Of a stretch of DNA of 32,491 nucleotides, positions 14,836 to 22,581 are shown piece after piece (positions within the stretch are counted from its first letter, which is position 1; every line of letters starts with the position of its first letter). The translations under genes were made by a program, and so were the position numbers. The stretch lies in NCBI GenBank assembly GCA_947449015.1, contig CANFQA010000026.1, positions 1-32,491 on the forward strand. The letters are read 5' to 3'. A model generated the notes under the pieces. The model searched no databases, was not told where the DNA came from, and saw nothing but the letters and a program-made list of their open reading frames with translations. The stretch is from Microthrixaceae bacterium (lineage in GTDB: Bacteria > Actinomycetota > Acidimicrobiia > Acidimicrobiales > Acidimicrobilacustridaceae).

Positions 14836-15899
14836 GCCAATTCGGCACAGACAGCGACCAACCGGTCGAGCACCTGTTGCGCGGCACCCGAGTCGATCGA
14901 TCGGCAAGCGGCCTCGACGCCATCAGCGAGGTCATCCACCAAACCACTGACCACAAGGCCGGCTGCGGCATTGAGACACACGATGTCGCGATGGGGCCCG
15001 GACTCACCACCGAGCACCCGGGCTGCGATAGCCGCGTTGGCTGTCGCATCTCCACCGGCAATTGCCGAAGGTGCAACTACTGCGATGCCGACCTCGCCCG
15101 GTTCAAATGTTCGTGTGGTCACAGCACCATCGCGCAGTTCGTGCAGGGTGCTCGGCCCCGTGGTGGTGAGCTCATCCATGCCGTCACTGCCCGTGACAAC
15201 CATTGCGCGAGCGGCGCCCCGTGCTGCCAACACGCCGACAACGGTTGGTGCCACCCGTGGATCGCTCACGCCGATGACCTGGCGATCAACGCGTGCCGGA
15301 TGTGAAAGTGGGCCGAGGTAGTTGAACACTGTTGGCACGCCAAGCTGCGTGCGAACCGGTCCGACAAATCGCATGGCCGGATGGAATGACCGGGCAAAAC
15401 AGAAACCAATACCGGTCTGCTCAACACAGTGGGCCACACCCGGGCCGTCGAGTTCGACAGCGACACCGAGTGCTTCGAGCAGGTCGAACGAGCCCGAGGT
15501 TGACGAAGCCTTCCGGTTGCCGTGTTTGACGACTCGGGCGCCAGCACCAGCGGCCACGAAGCTCGCCATGGTGGAGACGTTGAGTGCATGCACACGTCGA
15601 GTGGGTGCACCGCCGGTGCCGACAATGTCGATCGCCGCTGGACCCGCAGGAAGCTCTATCGGCTCTGCGCTGGCCATCATGGCGTCGACAAGACCGGTGA
15701 CCTCGCCAACGGTCTCACCTTTCATACGAAGCGCCACGATGAATGCGGCGATCTGTGCATCGGTGACTGATCCAGAGAGGATCTCGCGCAGCGCCGCACC
15801 ACAGGCCGCAGCGCTGAGCTCTCGCCCGGCCATGAGTTCGCCAATGAGACCGGACCAGCCCCCGAGGGCGTCCATTGTGGGGGCGCTGTCGTGTGTCAT
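14832..15899 (-). CDS. trpD: Anthranilate phosphoribosyltransferase TrpD
   Basis: A 355-residue enzyme of tryptophan synthesis joining anthranilate to PRPP. The helical N-terminal domain (LSAAACGAALREILSGSVTDAQIAAFIVALRMKGET) is typical. The PRPP loop DIVGTGG (residues 91-97), KHGNRKASS (125-133), and the MDELTTTGPS/NAAAGL segments confirm the family. Odd point: after GTGG the usual Asp is Ala98, and the loop to NVST is about three residues longer than normal. Other trp genes are not in the window. It follows whiB by 19 bp on the same strand. No Shine-Dalgarno site is seen; CATACT (15906-15911) 6 nt before the ATG could be a -10 box of a leaderless transcript. Confidence 0.93.
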   Translation of the reverse strand: MTHDSAPTMDALGGWSGLIGELMAGRELSAAACGAALREILSGSVTDAQIAAFIVALRMKGETVGEVTGLVDAMMASAEPIELPAGPAAIDIVGTGGAPTRRVHALNVSTMASFVAAGAGARVVKHGNRKASSTSGSFDLLEALGVAVELDGPGVAHCVEQTGIGFCFARSFHPAMRFVGPVRTQLGVPTVFNYLGPLSHPARVDRQVIGVSDPRVAPTVVGVLAARGAARAMVVTGSDGMDELTTTGPSTLHELRDGAVTTRTFEPGEVGIAVVAPSAIAGGDATANAAIAARVLGGESGPHRDIVCLNAAAGLVVSGLVDDLADGVEAACRSIDSGAAQQVLDRLVAVCAELA

Positions 15900-15918
15900 C
15901 GCCCGAGTATGGCGCGAC

Positions 15919-16155
15919 TCAGGCCGTGCGGCGTCGCTGACGGATCAACCGGCGACGCTCCCGCTCGGTCGCGCCACCCCAGATCCCGTCTTTTTCCCGC
16001 ACATTCAGGGCGAACTCAAGACAGGCCTCTCGTACCGTGCACAGGCCGCAGATCGCCTTTGCCTCGGCGGCATCGGCGTCATCATCGGTGGCGGGATAGA
16101 AGATCTCGGCGTCCAGGCCCTGACAAGCGGCCTTCGTATGCCATGTGTGGTTCAT
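15919..16155 (-). CDS. WhiB-family iron-sulfur transcriptional regulator
   Basis: A 78-residue Wbl protein, a class found only in Actinobacteria and their phages. Four Cys ligands for a [4Fe-4S] cluster are present: Cys11, 36, 39 and 45 (C-x2-C-x5-C). The GIWGG turn lies at 57-61, and the basic DNA-binding tail is TERERRRLIRQRRR. Wbl proteins bind the principal sigma factor and respond to redox or NO. Which subclass (WhiB1, 2 or other) I cannot decide. It is likely transcribed from the promoter at 16213-16242 and may read into trpD. Confidence 0.95.
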   Translation of the reverse strand: MNHTWHTKAACQGLDAEIFYPATDDDADAAEAKAICGLCTVREACLEFALNVREKDGIWGGATERERRRLIRQRRRTA

Positions 16156-16212
16156 GGAGATGTAGTTCCTGGGGAGCGTCCCTCACGGGAGGCTGACGGA
16201 AGAGAGCAACTG

Positions 16213-16242
16213 AGTATCTCCCCCTCATGGTGGAGGACACAA
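16213..16242 (-). promoter_or_regulatory. Predicted promoter for whiB
   Basis: On the minus strand TTGTGT (16237-16242), an 18-bp spacer and GATACT (16213-16218) form a plausible housekeeping promoter about 57 nt upstream of the whiB ATG. Confidence 0.35.
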
Positions 16243-16320
16243 ACTGACCGCCCACCGAAGCGCCGGATCGACCGGAACGCCGCCCATGGCCACGCCAATG
16301 CACCTACCCAATCCCCAACG

Positions 16321-16326
16321 TAGGCT
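16321..16326 (+). promoter_or_regulatory. TAGGCT -10 hexamer, probable leaderless start of the glpD operon
   Basis: TAGGCT is followed by exactly 8 nt and then the ATG of glpD, and no Shine-Dalgarno sequence exists. The same hexamer with the same 8-nt spacing precedes the acyltransferase gene at 23950. The -35 region is weak. Confidence 0.4.
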
Positions 16327-16334
16327 CGGCGACC

Positions 16335-18029
16335 ATGACTACCGGTGCGTTCGACCGCGATTCCGCCCTGCGCCGACTCGGCGAGACCCCCTTCGATGTC
16401 GTCATCATCGGTGGCGGTATCACTGGCGTCGGCTGCGCCCTTGACGCAGCCTCACGCGGGCTGCGCACTGCGCTCATCGAGCGCGACGATTTCTCCTCGG
16501 GAACCTCGTCCAAGTCCTCCAAACTCGTCCACGGTGGCCTGCGCTATCTGCAGCAGGGTGAGATCCGGCTCGTGTACGAAGCACTTCACGAACGCCAGCG
16601 ACTCCGGCGAAACGCCCCACATCTGGTCAAGGTTCTGCCGTTCCTCATCCCGATCTTCTCCTCAAAGGGCGTGGTATCCAAGAAACTCGCTCGAGCCATG
16701 GGCTCAGCGATGTGGATGTACGACTTCACCGGCGGCGCTCGCATCGGCAAGTTGCATAAACGAGTTTCCAAGGCCGAGGCGCTTGCTCTGTTCCCCACCC
16801 TTCCCGAACAGCGGCTCATGTCCTCGTATCTCTATTACGACGCCCGTGCCGATGATTCGCGACTGTGCATCACCGTGGCGCGCACCGCTGCGCTCGACTT
16901 CGGGGCCACAGTGGTCAACGGCGCTGCAGTCACCGGACTGCGCAAGAACGCCGCCGGACGCGTGTGTGGGGTCACGGTCCATGCCGATGGCCGCGATATC
17001 GAGGTTGAGACCGCATCAGTGGTCAACGCTGCCGGCGTCTGGGCCGACGATGTCATGGCCCTTGATGAGCCGGAACGTCGCCGCACCATCCGTCCCGCCA
17101 AGGGCATCCACATCACCGTGCCATGGCACAAGGTTCGTAATGACATTGCCGCGGTCATTCCCGTTCCCGGTGACAAGCGATCAGTTTTCGTTGTTCCGTG
17201 GGGAGACTTCACCTTCATCGGTACCACCGACACCGATTACAACGGCGGCATCGACGATCCCCAGTGCACTGCCGAGGACATTGAGTATCTGCTTCGAGCC
17301 ATCAACGGTTCGGTCACTACCGAAATCACTGTCGATGACATCGTCGGCACTTGGGCAGGCCTGCGCCCGCTGGTCGCCGATCCCGACGCCTCTGGTCGCA
17401 CGGCTGATCTCTCCCGCCGACACAAGGTGACCGAATCGCATAGCGGCGTGGTCACCATCACCGGCGGCAAACTCACCACCTACCGGGAGATGGCCGCCGA
17501 CACCATCGACGAGATCATCACGCACGTCCTCGATGACAACGCCCGTCGACGCATTCATCGTCGTTCCCGCACCAAGAAGCTCCGACTTCACGGCGCCGAG
17601 GGCTACGACAAACTCGTGTCCTCAGCTGACACCATCTCGTCGCTGGGCGGTGACGTCGTGCGTCATCTCGCCGACCGGTACGGCAGCGATGCGCGCACCG
17701 TGCTGGCTCTTGCTGAGAGCGATCCCGATCTCGCTAACCCGCTTGTGCCGGGTCTTCCTTATCTGCGAGCCGAAGCAGTCTTCGGCGTGCGCACCGAGAT
17801 GGCCCGCACCCTCGACGATGTGCTGAGTCGCCGCACACGCGCCCGCCTGCTGGGCCGGGACGATTCCGCCGCGGCAGCCCGTTCGGTGGCCGAGCTCATC
17901 GCCCCGGATCTCGGTTGGGACAGCGCGGATATTGAACGCGAGGTCGCTCAGTACAACCGGCTCATCGACGAGGAACGCAACGTGCCGAAACTTCCCGAAG
18001 TCGCCCTCGACGTGGCTCTCGGTCACTGA
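16335..18029 (+). CDS. glpD: FAD-dependent glycerol-3-phosphate dehydrogenase GlpD
   Basis: A 564-residue membrane-associated flavoprotein oxidising sn-glycerol-3-phosphate to DHAP and passing electrons to quinone. FAD-binding GGGITGVG is at residues 26-33, with SSGTSSKSSKLVHGGLRYL (54-72) characteristic of GlpD. Later blocks include PAKGIHITVPW, FVVPWGDFTFIGTTDTDYNG, and GLRPLV...ITGGKLTTYREMA. The C-terminal DAO_C helical domain is complete, and the length is normal. The stop shares one base with the next start (TGATG), so it is coupled to the AGPS-like gene. The same pairing of a GlpD and an AGPS-like flavoprotein exists around mycobacterial Rv2249c/Rv2251 (from memory). Confidence 0.94.
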   Translation: MTTGAFDRDSALRRLGETPFDVVIIGGGITGVGCALDAASRGLRTALIERDDFSSGTSSKSSKLVHGGLRYLQQGEIRLVYEALHERQRLRRNAPHLVKVLPFLIPIFSSKGVVSKKLARAMGSAMWMYDFTGGARIGKLHKRVSKAEALALFPTLPEQRLMSSYLYYDARADDSRLCITVARTAALDFGATVVNGAAVTGLRKNAAGRVCGVTVHADGRDIEVETASVVNAAGVWADDVMALDEPERRRTIRPAKGIHITVPWHKVRNDIAAVIPVPGDKRSVFVVPWGDFTFIGTTDTDYNGGIDDPQCTAEDIEYLLRAINGSVTTEITVDDIVGTWAGLRPLVADPDASGRTADLSRRHKVTESHSGVVTITGGKLTTYREMAADTIDEIITHVLDDNARRRIHRRSRTKKLRLHGAEGYDKLVSSADTISSLGGDVVRHLADRYGSDARTVLALAESDPDLANPLVPGLPYLRAEAVFGVRTEMARTLDDVLSRRTRARLLGRDDSAAAARSVAELIAPDLGWDSADIEREVAQYNRLIDEERNVPKLPEVALDVALGH

Positions 18030-19555
18030 TGGCCGGCGAACCCACCGCACCCATCGCCTTCGCCGGTTCGGCGGCGGTAGCAAGCCGCCTGCGTACAAAC
18101 CACATTCAGGTCACCGAGCAGGTGCTCGAACGGATTCGCTCGACTGGTGCCGAGGTGCACCTTGATGCACCGCAACTGGCCGAGGCCAGCCGCGACTGGT
18201 GGCCGCTTGCAATGACCTGGGCAACCAACGATGAGGTCGGCGCCCTTGCTGCAGTGATTACTCGACCCATCGAGGTCACACAGGTGGCCGAGATTCTTCG
18301 CATCTGCAATGAGCAACGCATCCCAGTGACTCCAGCCGCTGGCCGCAGCGGCGTTGTCGGCGGCTCAGTCCCACTATTCGGTGGGGTCCTGCTTGATCTG
18401 TGCGGACTCTCCGGGATCCGCGCAGTCGATCCCGACTCTCTCGTGGTCGATGTGCTCGCCGGAACGTTCGGTGACCTGTTCGAGGAAGAACTGCAGGCCG
18501 AACATGGCCTCACCGTCGGACACTGGCCGCAGTCGATCGCGCTGTCCACAGTCGGCGGCTGGTTGGCCTGCCGCGGCGCCGGCCAGCTCTCCAATCGCTA
18601 CGGCAAGATCGAAGACATCGTCATCGGTCTCGATGTCGTACTTGCCGATGGCACGACACTCACCACTGGTGGCCATGCCCGCCAATCTGCGGGCCCCGAT
18701 CTCAATCAGTTGTTCATCGGTTCCGAAGGAACTCTCGGCGTCATCACTGGCGCTCGACTCCGCGCTCATCGAATCGCCACCTCAACCCACCGTTCGGCAT
18801 GGAGCTTCCCCACCTTCGAAGCCGGCGCCGATGCCTGTCGCCGCATCACACAGCGCGGACTCGCGCCGGCGGCATTACGTCTCTACGACGCTGCCGAAGC
18901 TGACCGCAGTTACTCCACTGGCGATGTCGCTGTCCTGCTCGTATTCGACGAGGGCGATGCCGAGGTCGTCCGGGCTGCAGATGCCATCACTGGGCAGGAA
19001 TGCACCAGCGGCGAAGTCACCGGCACCCCTCTCGATGATGCGCTTGTCGAAAAGTGGCTCGGACATCGCAATGATGTTTCATCTCTTGAGGCATTGATTT
19101 CTCGCGGCTATGTGGTTGACACCATGGAACTCACCGTTGCCTGGTCGCAGCTTGACGCGCTCTATGTCGCAGTTCGCGATGCCATCGCCGCGGTTCCCGG
19201 AGTCATGGCCGCCAGTGCGCATCTTTCCCACAGCTACACCGATGGGGCATGTCTCTATTTCACCTTCGCCGGTAAACCACTTGAACCCACTGGCGCCGCG
19301 ACCGAATCGCTCTACATGCAGTGTTGGAACGAAGGAACCACCATGGCTCTGCGTCATGGCGGTTCGCTCAGTCATCATCACGGTATTGGTCTCAACCGCG
19401 CCCGCTTCATGAGCGACGCGATTGGTGCCGGCGCCATGACTGCTCTGGGTGCCATCAAGGGTGCGCTTGACCCCAACGGCATCCTCAATCCGGGCAAACT
19501 GGGGCTTGTTTCACCGTTTGGTGAACCCCTGTTCCCGATGGAGCCCGGCTCATGA
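18029..19555 (+). CDS. Alkyldihydroxyacetonephosphate synthase-like FAD-binding oxidoreductase
   Basis: A 508-residue VAO/PCMH-family flavoprotein. The FAD_binding_4 domain (about 78-250) has PAAGRSGVVGGSVP, LSTVGGWLACRGAGQLS and FIGSEGTLGVIT. The FAD-oxidase_C domain contains LSHSYTDGACLYFTF, with Tyr403 aligning to the catalytic Tyr of alkyl-DHAP synthases, and GSLSHHHGIG with the three-His motif at 449-451. Both features are hallmarks of AGPS, which replaces the acyl chain of acyl-DHAP by a fatty alcohol to make the ether bond. No covalent-FAD His signature is seen. The neighbours make (GlpD) or could feed (FGGY kinase) the DHAP pool. A role in ether-lipid synthesis is inference; bacterial homologues are largely uncharacterised. 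Confidence 0.85.
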   Translation: MAGEPTAPIAFAGSAAVASRLRTNHIQVTEQVLERIRSTGAEVHLDAPQLAEASRDWWPLAMTWATNDEVGALAAVITRPIEVTQVAEILRICNEQRIPVTPAAGRSGVVGGSVPLFGGVLLDLCGLSGIRAVDPDSLVVDVLAGTFGDLFEEELQAEHGLTVGHWPQSIALSTVGGWLACRGAGQLSNRYGKIEDIVIGLDVVLADGTTLTTGGHARQSAGPDLNQLFIGSEGTLGVITGARLRAHRIATSTHRSAWSFPTFEAGADACRRITQRGLAPAALRLYDAAEADRSYSTGDVAVLLVFDEGDAEVVRAADAITGQECTSGEVTGTPLDDALVEKWLGHRNDVSSLEALISRGYVVDTMELTVAWSQLDALYVAVRDAIAAVPGVMAASAHLSHSYTDGACLYFTFAGKPLEPTGAATESLYMQCWNEGTTMALRHGGSLSHHHGIGLNRARFMSDAIGAGAMTALGAIKGALDPNGILNPGKLGLVSPFGEPLFPMEPGS

Positions 19556-19935
19556 ACATTTTTGATCGTCGCGTGCTGCTTAGCGGCGCTTTCTCCGGTC
19601 TGTTCTTCGCGTTACCGGCTGCCATTGCCCAGCGAACCGTGTTCGCCGATGCCCCACTCAATGGCGTCATGCTGTTCGTCATCTTCTTCGCCGGAGCACT
19701 CGCTGGGTATGCCGCAGCTCGCCCAATGCCACTGCATGCACTGATGCATGGTGCCGCGGCGGGACTCATCACCTTCCTCGGGCCCGAAGCGGTCTATCTC
19801 GTCGCCAAGCACGAGTTCCCGAATCCTCTTTCGCTCATCTTTGGCGGCCTGATGTTCGCCTCGCTTGGCACCATCGGCGCCTACATCGCCATCTGGCGTG
19901 ACGCCCAGGACGCGGCAAAAGCGACGCGTTCATGA
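19552..19935 (+). CDS. Small integral membrane protein in the glpD operon
   Basis: A 127-residue, very hydrophobic protein with about four membrane helices (roughly 7-27, 36-56, 64-80, 94-114) and a short basic tail. I do not recognise the family. ATG overlaps the AGPS-like stop (ATGA) and its own stop overlaps the kinase start (ATGA), so it is translated as part of the same unit. Possible roles are a membrane anchor or a permease subunit for a polyol or lipid substrate; this is speculation from position. Confidence 0.75.
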   Translation: MNIFDRRVLLSGAFSGLFFALPAAIAQRTVFADAPLNGVMLFVIFFAGALAGYAAARPMPLHALMHGAAAGLITFLGPEAVYLVAKHEFPNPLSLIFGGLMFASLGTIGAYIAIWRDAQDAAKATRS

Positions 19936-21374
19936 GCATCCTCGTCATCGACGTCGGAACCTCTGGTGTGCGTGCGGCGGTGGTGCATCCCGATGGCACC
20001 ATCACCAACGAACATCACATCGAGGTGCTGCCTGATTCCCCGATGGCCGGACTCGTCGAGTTCGACGCTGCCACCATGGCCCGAGCATCGCTCGATGTGG
20101 CCCGGCGCACACTCGCCGAAGTTGGCGCTGTTGACGCTGTCGGCGTTGCCACCCAGCGAGCCTCATCGATCGTCTGGGATCGCTCCACTGGCGAACCGCT
20201 CGCACCGGGACTTGGTTGGCAGGACCTACGTACCGTCGGCGACTGCTTGGTGCTGCAAGCCGAAGGCCTCCGATTCGCCCCCAACCAATCGGCCACCAAA
20301 TTCACACACCTGCTCTCGCTCGTCGATCCCGAGCGCACTCGAGATCTCTGCTTGGGCACTGTCGATTCCTGGATCATCTGGACCCTCACCGACGGTGCCG
20401 CTCATGTCACCGATGTGAGCAACGCCGCAGTCACCGGGCTGATGCATGCCGATGCTTCAGGCTGGGACGAATCGATCCTCACGCGACTCAACATCCCCAT
20501 CGACGCCATGCCCCGGCTCGTTGACTCAAGTGGCCCAATCGCCCCGGCTCGCGCGCTTGAAGGCGCGCCAATGATCTGCGGACTCGCCGGCGATCAGCAG
20601 GCATCGCTCATCGGCCAAAGTTGCGTGGAAGCCGGGCCAGCCAAGATCACCTTCGGCACCGGCGGCATGCTCGACATGGTCGTCGGACCGAATCGTCCCT
20701 CCTTCGCCGGACGCGGCAGCAACGGATCGTTCCCAATCGTGACCTGGCGTCGTGGCGAGGAACTCGTCTGGGGACTTGAGGCCATCATGCTGTCGGCCGG
20801 AACCAACGTTGAGTGGCTGCGTGACGACCTCGGCATCCTCGACAGCGTCGCCGATTCCCACACCGTTGCTGCACAGTGTGATGACACTGACGGCGTTGTT
20901 TATGTTCCGGCGCTGCTCGGCCTTGGCACACCGCGCTGGGATTTCGGTGCCCGAGGTGCGCTGTTCGGTCTTACCCGCGGCAGCGGTCGTCCGCAGATCG
21001 TGCGCGCGGTGCTCGAGGGAGTTGCTCATCGCGGTGCCGATCTCGTCGAAGCCGCCGAGGCTGATTCGGGCACATCAATCGGCACATTGCGTATCGATGG
21101 CGGCATGAGCGCAAACACCACCTTCGTGCAGGCGCTTGCCGATGCCACTGGCCGATCGGTCGAGGTGTCGCCCGTGCTCGAGGCCACCACGCTCGGTGCC
21201 GCCTATCTCGCCGGCCTCACCATTGGCACCTGGTCGAGTTGGGATGACATCGCCGGGGCATGGAACCCTCGCACCACCGTGGAGCCCGCCCGCAGCCTCG
21301 ACCGGGCGCAGTGGGCCCGAGCGGTCGACCGAGCTGCGCAATGGATCCCTGAGCTGTCGGCGCTCGACTTCTAA
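19932..21374 (+). CDS. FGGY-family carbohydrate kinase, glycerol-kinase-like
   Basis: A 480-residue ATP-dependent kinase of the FGGY family. The N-terminal phosphate motif is VIDVGTSGVRAAVV. GTVDSWIIWTLTDG...HVTDVSNAA and GLAGDQQASLIGQ (catalytic Asp221) are GlpK-like. The C-terminal lobe has LRIDGGMSANTTFVQALAD. However, glycerol-contact positions known from E. coli GlpK differ: the Glu of QRE is Ala (QRASS), the contact Tyr of PYFSGTK is Asn (APNQSATK), and the contact Phe after GTGC appears to be Met (GTGGML). The substrate may therefore be another polyol or a glycerol derivative. It is the last coupled gene of the glpD operon; the cupredoxin gene starts 5 bp later. Confidence 0.88.
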   Translation: MSILVIDVGTSGVRAAVVHPDGTITNEHHIEVLPDSPMAGLVEFDAATMARASLDVARRTLAEVGAVDAVGVATQRASSIVWDRSTGEPLAPGLGWQDLRTVGDCLVLQAEGLRFAPNQSATKFTHLLSLVDPERTRDLCLGTVDSWIIWTLTDGAAHVTDVSNAAVTGLMHADASGWDESILTRLNIPIDAMPRLVDSSGPIAPARALEGAPMICGLAGDQQASLIGQSCVEAGPAKITFGTGGMLDMVVGPNRPSFAGRGSNGSFPIVTWRRGEELVWGLEAIMLSAGTNVEWLRDDLGILDSVADSHTVAAQCDDTDGVVYVPALLGLGTPRWDFGARGALFGLTRGSGRPQIVRAVLEGVAHRGADLVEAAEADSGTSIGTLRIDGGMSANTTFVQALADATGRSVEVSPVLEATTLGAAYLAGLTIGTWSSWDDIAGAWNPRTTVEPARSLDRAQWARAVDRAAQWIPELSALDF

Positions 21375-21379
21375 ACGTG

Positions 21380-21793
21380 ATGACCCCTACCGACCCCCGC
21401 ATTCGCCAACACCCGCGGCGGGCAGGTGTTGCAATCATCGTCGCCGTGCTCAGCCTCACTTTGCTCGGCTGTTCCCGATCCAACCCCAGCCCACTGGTGG
21501 TGCCCGGCAACACCCCCGATTCGCTGGCCGGCAACCAAGCCGTGGTCGAGCTCTCAGACACCACCCTGAAGCCCCGGGTGGTCGAGATCACCGAGGGTGG
21601 TTCGGTGGTCTGGGTGAACCACGACCGCACAACGCATCGGCTGGTCTCGCTGGCCCCTAATGTGTTCGAGTCCCCTCGATTGAGCCAAGGCGAGTCCTAT
21701 GTCTCGACCTTCGCCAAGCCAGGGACCTACCCGTATTACTGCAGCATCCACAACGAGATGAAGGGCACGGTCGTCGTTTACTACGCGAATTGA
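21380..21793 (+). CDS. Cupredoxin (plastocyanin-like) lipoprotein
   Basis: A 137-residue exported blue-copper protein. A basic N-terminus and hydrophobic stretch end in the lipobox LLGC (Cys31 lipidated). A Ser/Pro linker leads to the cupredoxin domain with type 1 copper ligands His86, Cys121, His124 and Met127 (TTHRL; YYCSIHNEMKG). It should sit on the outer face of the membrane and carry electrons. A GTG one codon upstream (21377) is an alternative start. It begins 5 bp after the kinase stop and precedes two ferritin-like proteins, suggesting one transcript. Confidence 0.9.
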   Translation: MTPTDPRIRQHPRRAGVAIIVAVLSLTLLGCSRSNPSPLVVPGNTPDSLAGNQAVVELSDTTLKPRVVEITEGGSVVWVNHDRTTHRLVSLAPNVFESPRLSQGESYVSTFAKPGTYPYYCSIHNEMKGTVVVYYAN

Positions 21794-21869
21794 CCGGGCC
21801 TCCCAAGATCTCGCACCCACAGTCTCCCCGTTACCAGCCATCCCGGCACCAGCCACAAGGACACTCGAC

Positions 21870-22550
21870 ATGTCGATGAGCCCCCACACCGAGACAGAGA
21901 CCTCAACCGGTCTCCCAGCAGAGGCCGTAGCGACCTCCCGCCGCTCGTTCGTCCGCAACGCTGCCGTGGGCGCTGCCGTGCTCGGCGCGGCCGCCGCCAC
22001 CGGCGTGTCCTTGGCATCAAGCGCTGGCGCAGCCGATACGACAACCACCGAGACGCTCAGCGCTGTTGATACTGAATTACTCATCTTCCTTCAGGGCATC
22101 TCGCTTGCAGCACAGCAAGCACTGCAGACAAGTTCCGATGCAGGTTTCCTCTCCAGCACCTACTCGGAGCGGTTGCGCGAGTTCTCCCGCCACCATCGTG
22201 ACCAGGCTGCCAGTCTCGCCGCGCTGCTGCCCACCGATGTCGCTGCCGCAACCCCGGCCAACCCCACCCTGCTTGGACAGATGAACGCCAAGATCGGCGG
22301 TGCCGGTTCGCAGAGCGCACTGCTCGGCGTCGTCGGCGAGTACGAAGAAAATCTGTCAGCCACCTTCATCGTGGCGCTCGGTCAGACCGACCACTACAGC
22401 GTGGCTGAGGCCATCGCCGGATGCGCTCCCATTCTGGGCCAGCAGGCGTCATCGTTCCTGGCTGACGCCGGCGAACCACAGAGCACCTGGCTGCCCGCGT
22501 TTGCGCCCACTACCGGTGCGCTCACCCAATCCGCCTACCCGATCCGCTGA
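21870..22550 (+). CDS. Tat-exported ferritin-like domain protein (first of two)
   Basis: A 226-residue protein with a twin-arginine signal (SRRSFVRNAA, Arg24-Arg25, followed by an Ala-rich hydrophobic segment to about residue 54). The mature part is all-helical, in the size range of Ferritin_2-type domains (ELLIFLQGISLAAQQAL; FSRHHRDQAASLAALL; EYEENLSATFIVAL; HYSVAEAIAGCAPILGQQASSF). The usual Glu/Glu-x2-His metal ligands are poorly kept (the last helix ends in Gln), so its diiron site may be lost. ATG 21870 has AAGGA 8 nt upstream. It pairs with the following gene. Confidence 0.75.
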   Translation: MSMSPHTETETSTGLPAEAVATSRRSFVRNAAVGAAVLGAAAATGVSLASSAGAADTTTTETLSAVDTELLIFLQGISLAAQQALQTSSDAGFLSSTYSERLREFSRHHRDQAASLAALLPTDVAAATPANPTLLGQMNAKIGGAGSQSALLGVVGEYEENLSATFIVALGQTDHYSVAEAIAGCAPILGQQASSFLADAGEPQSTWLPAFAPTTGALTQSAYPIR

Positions 22551-22581
22551 GCCGGCACGAGACCTGAGGAACCACGCCACC

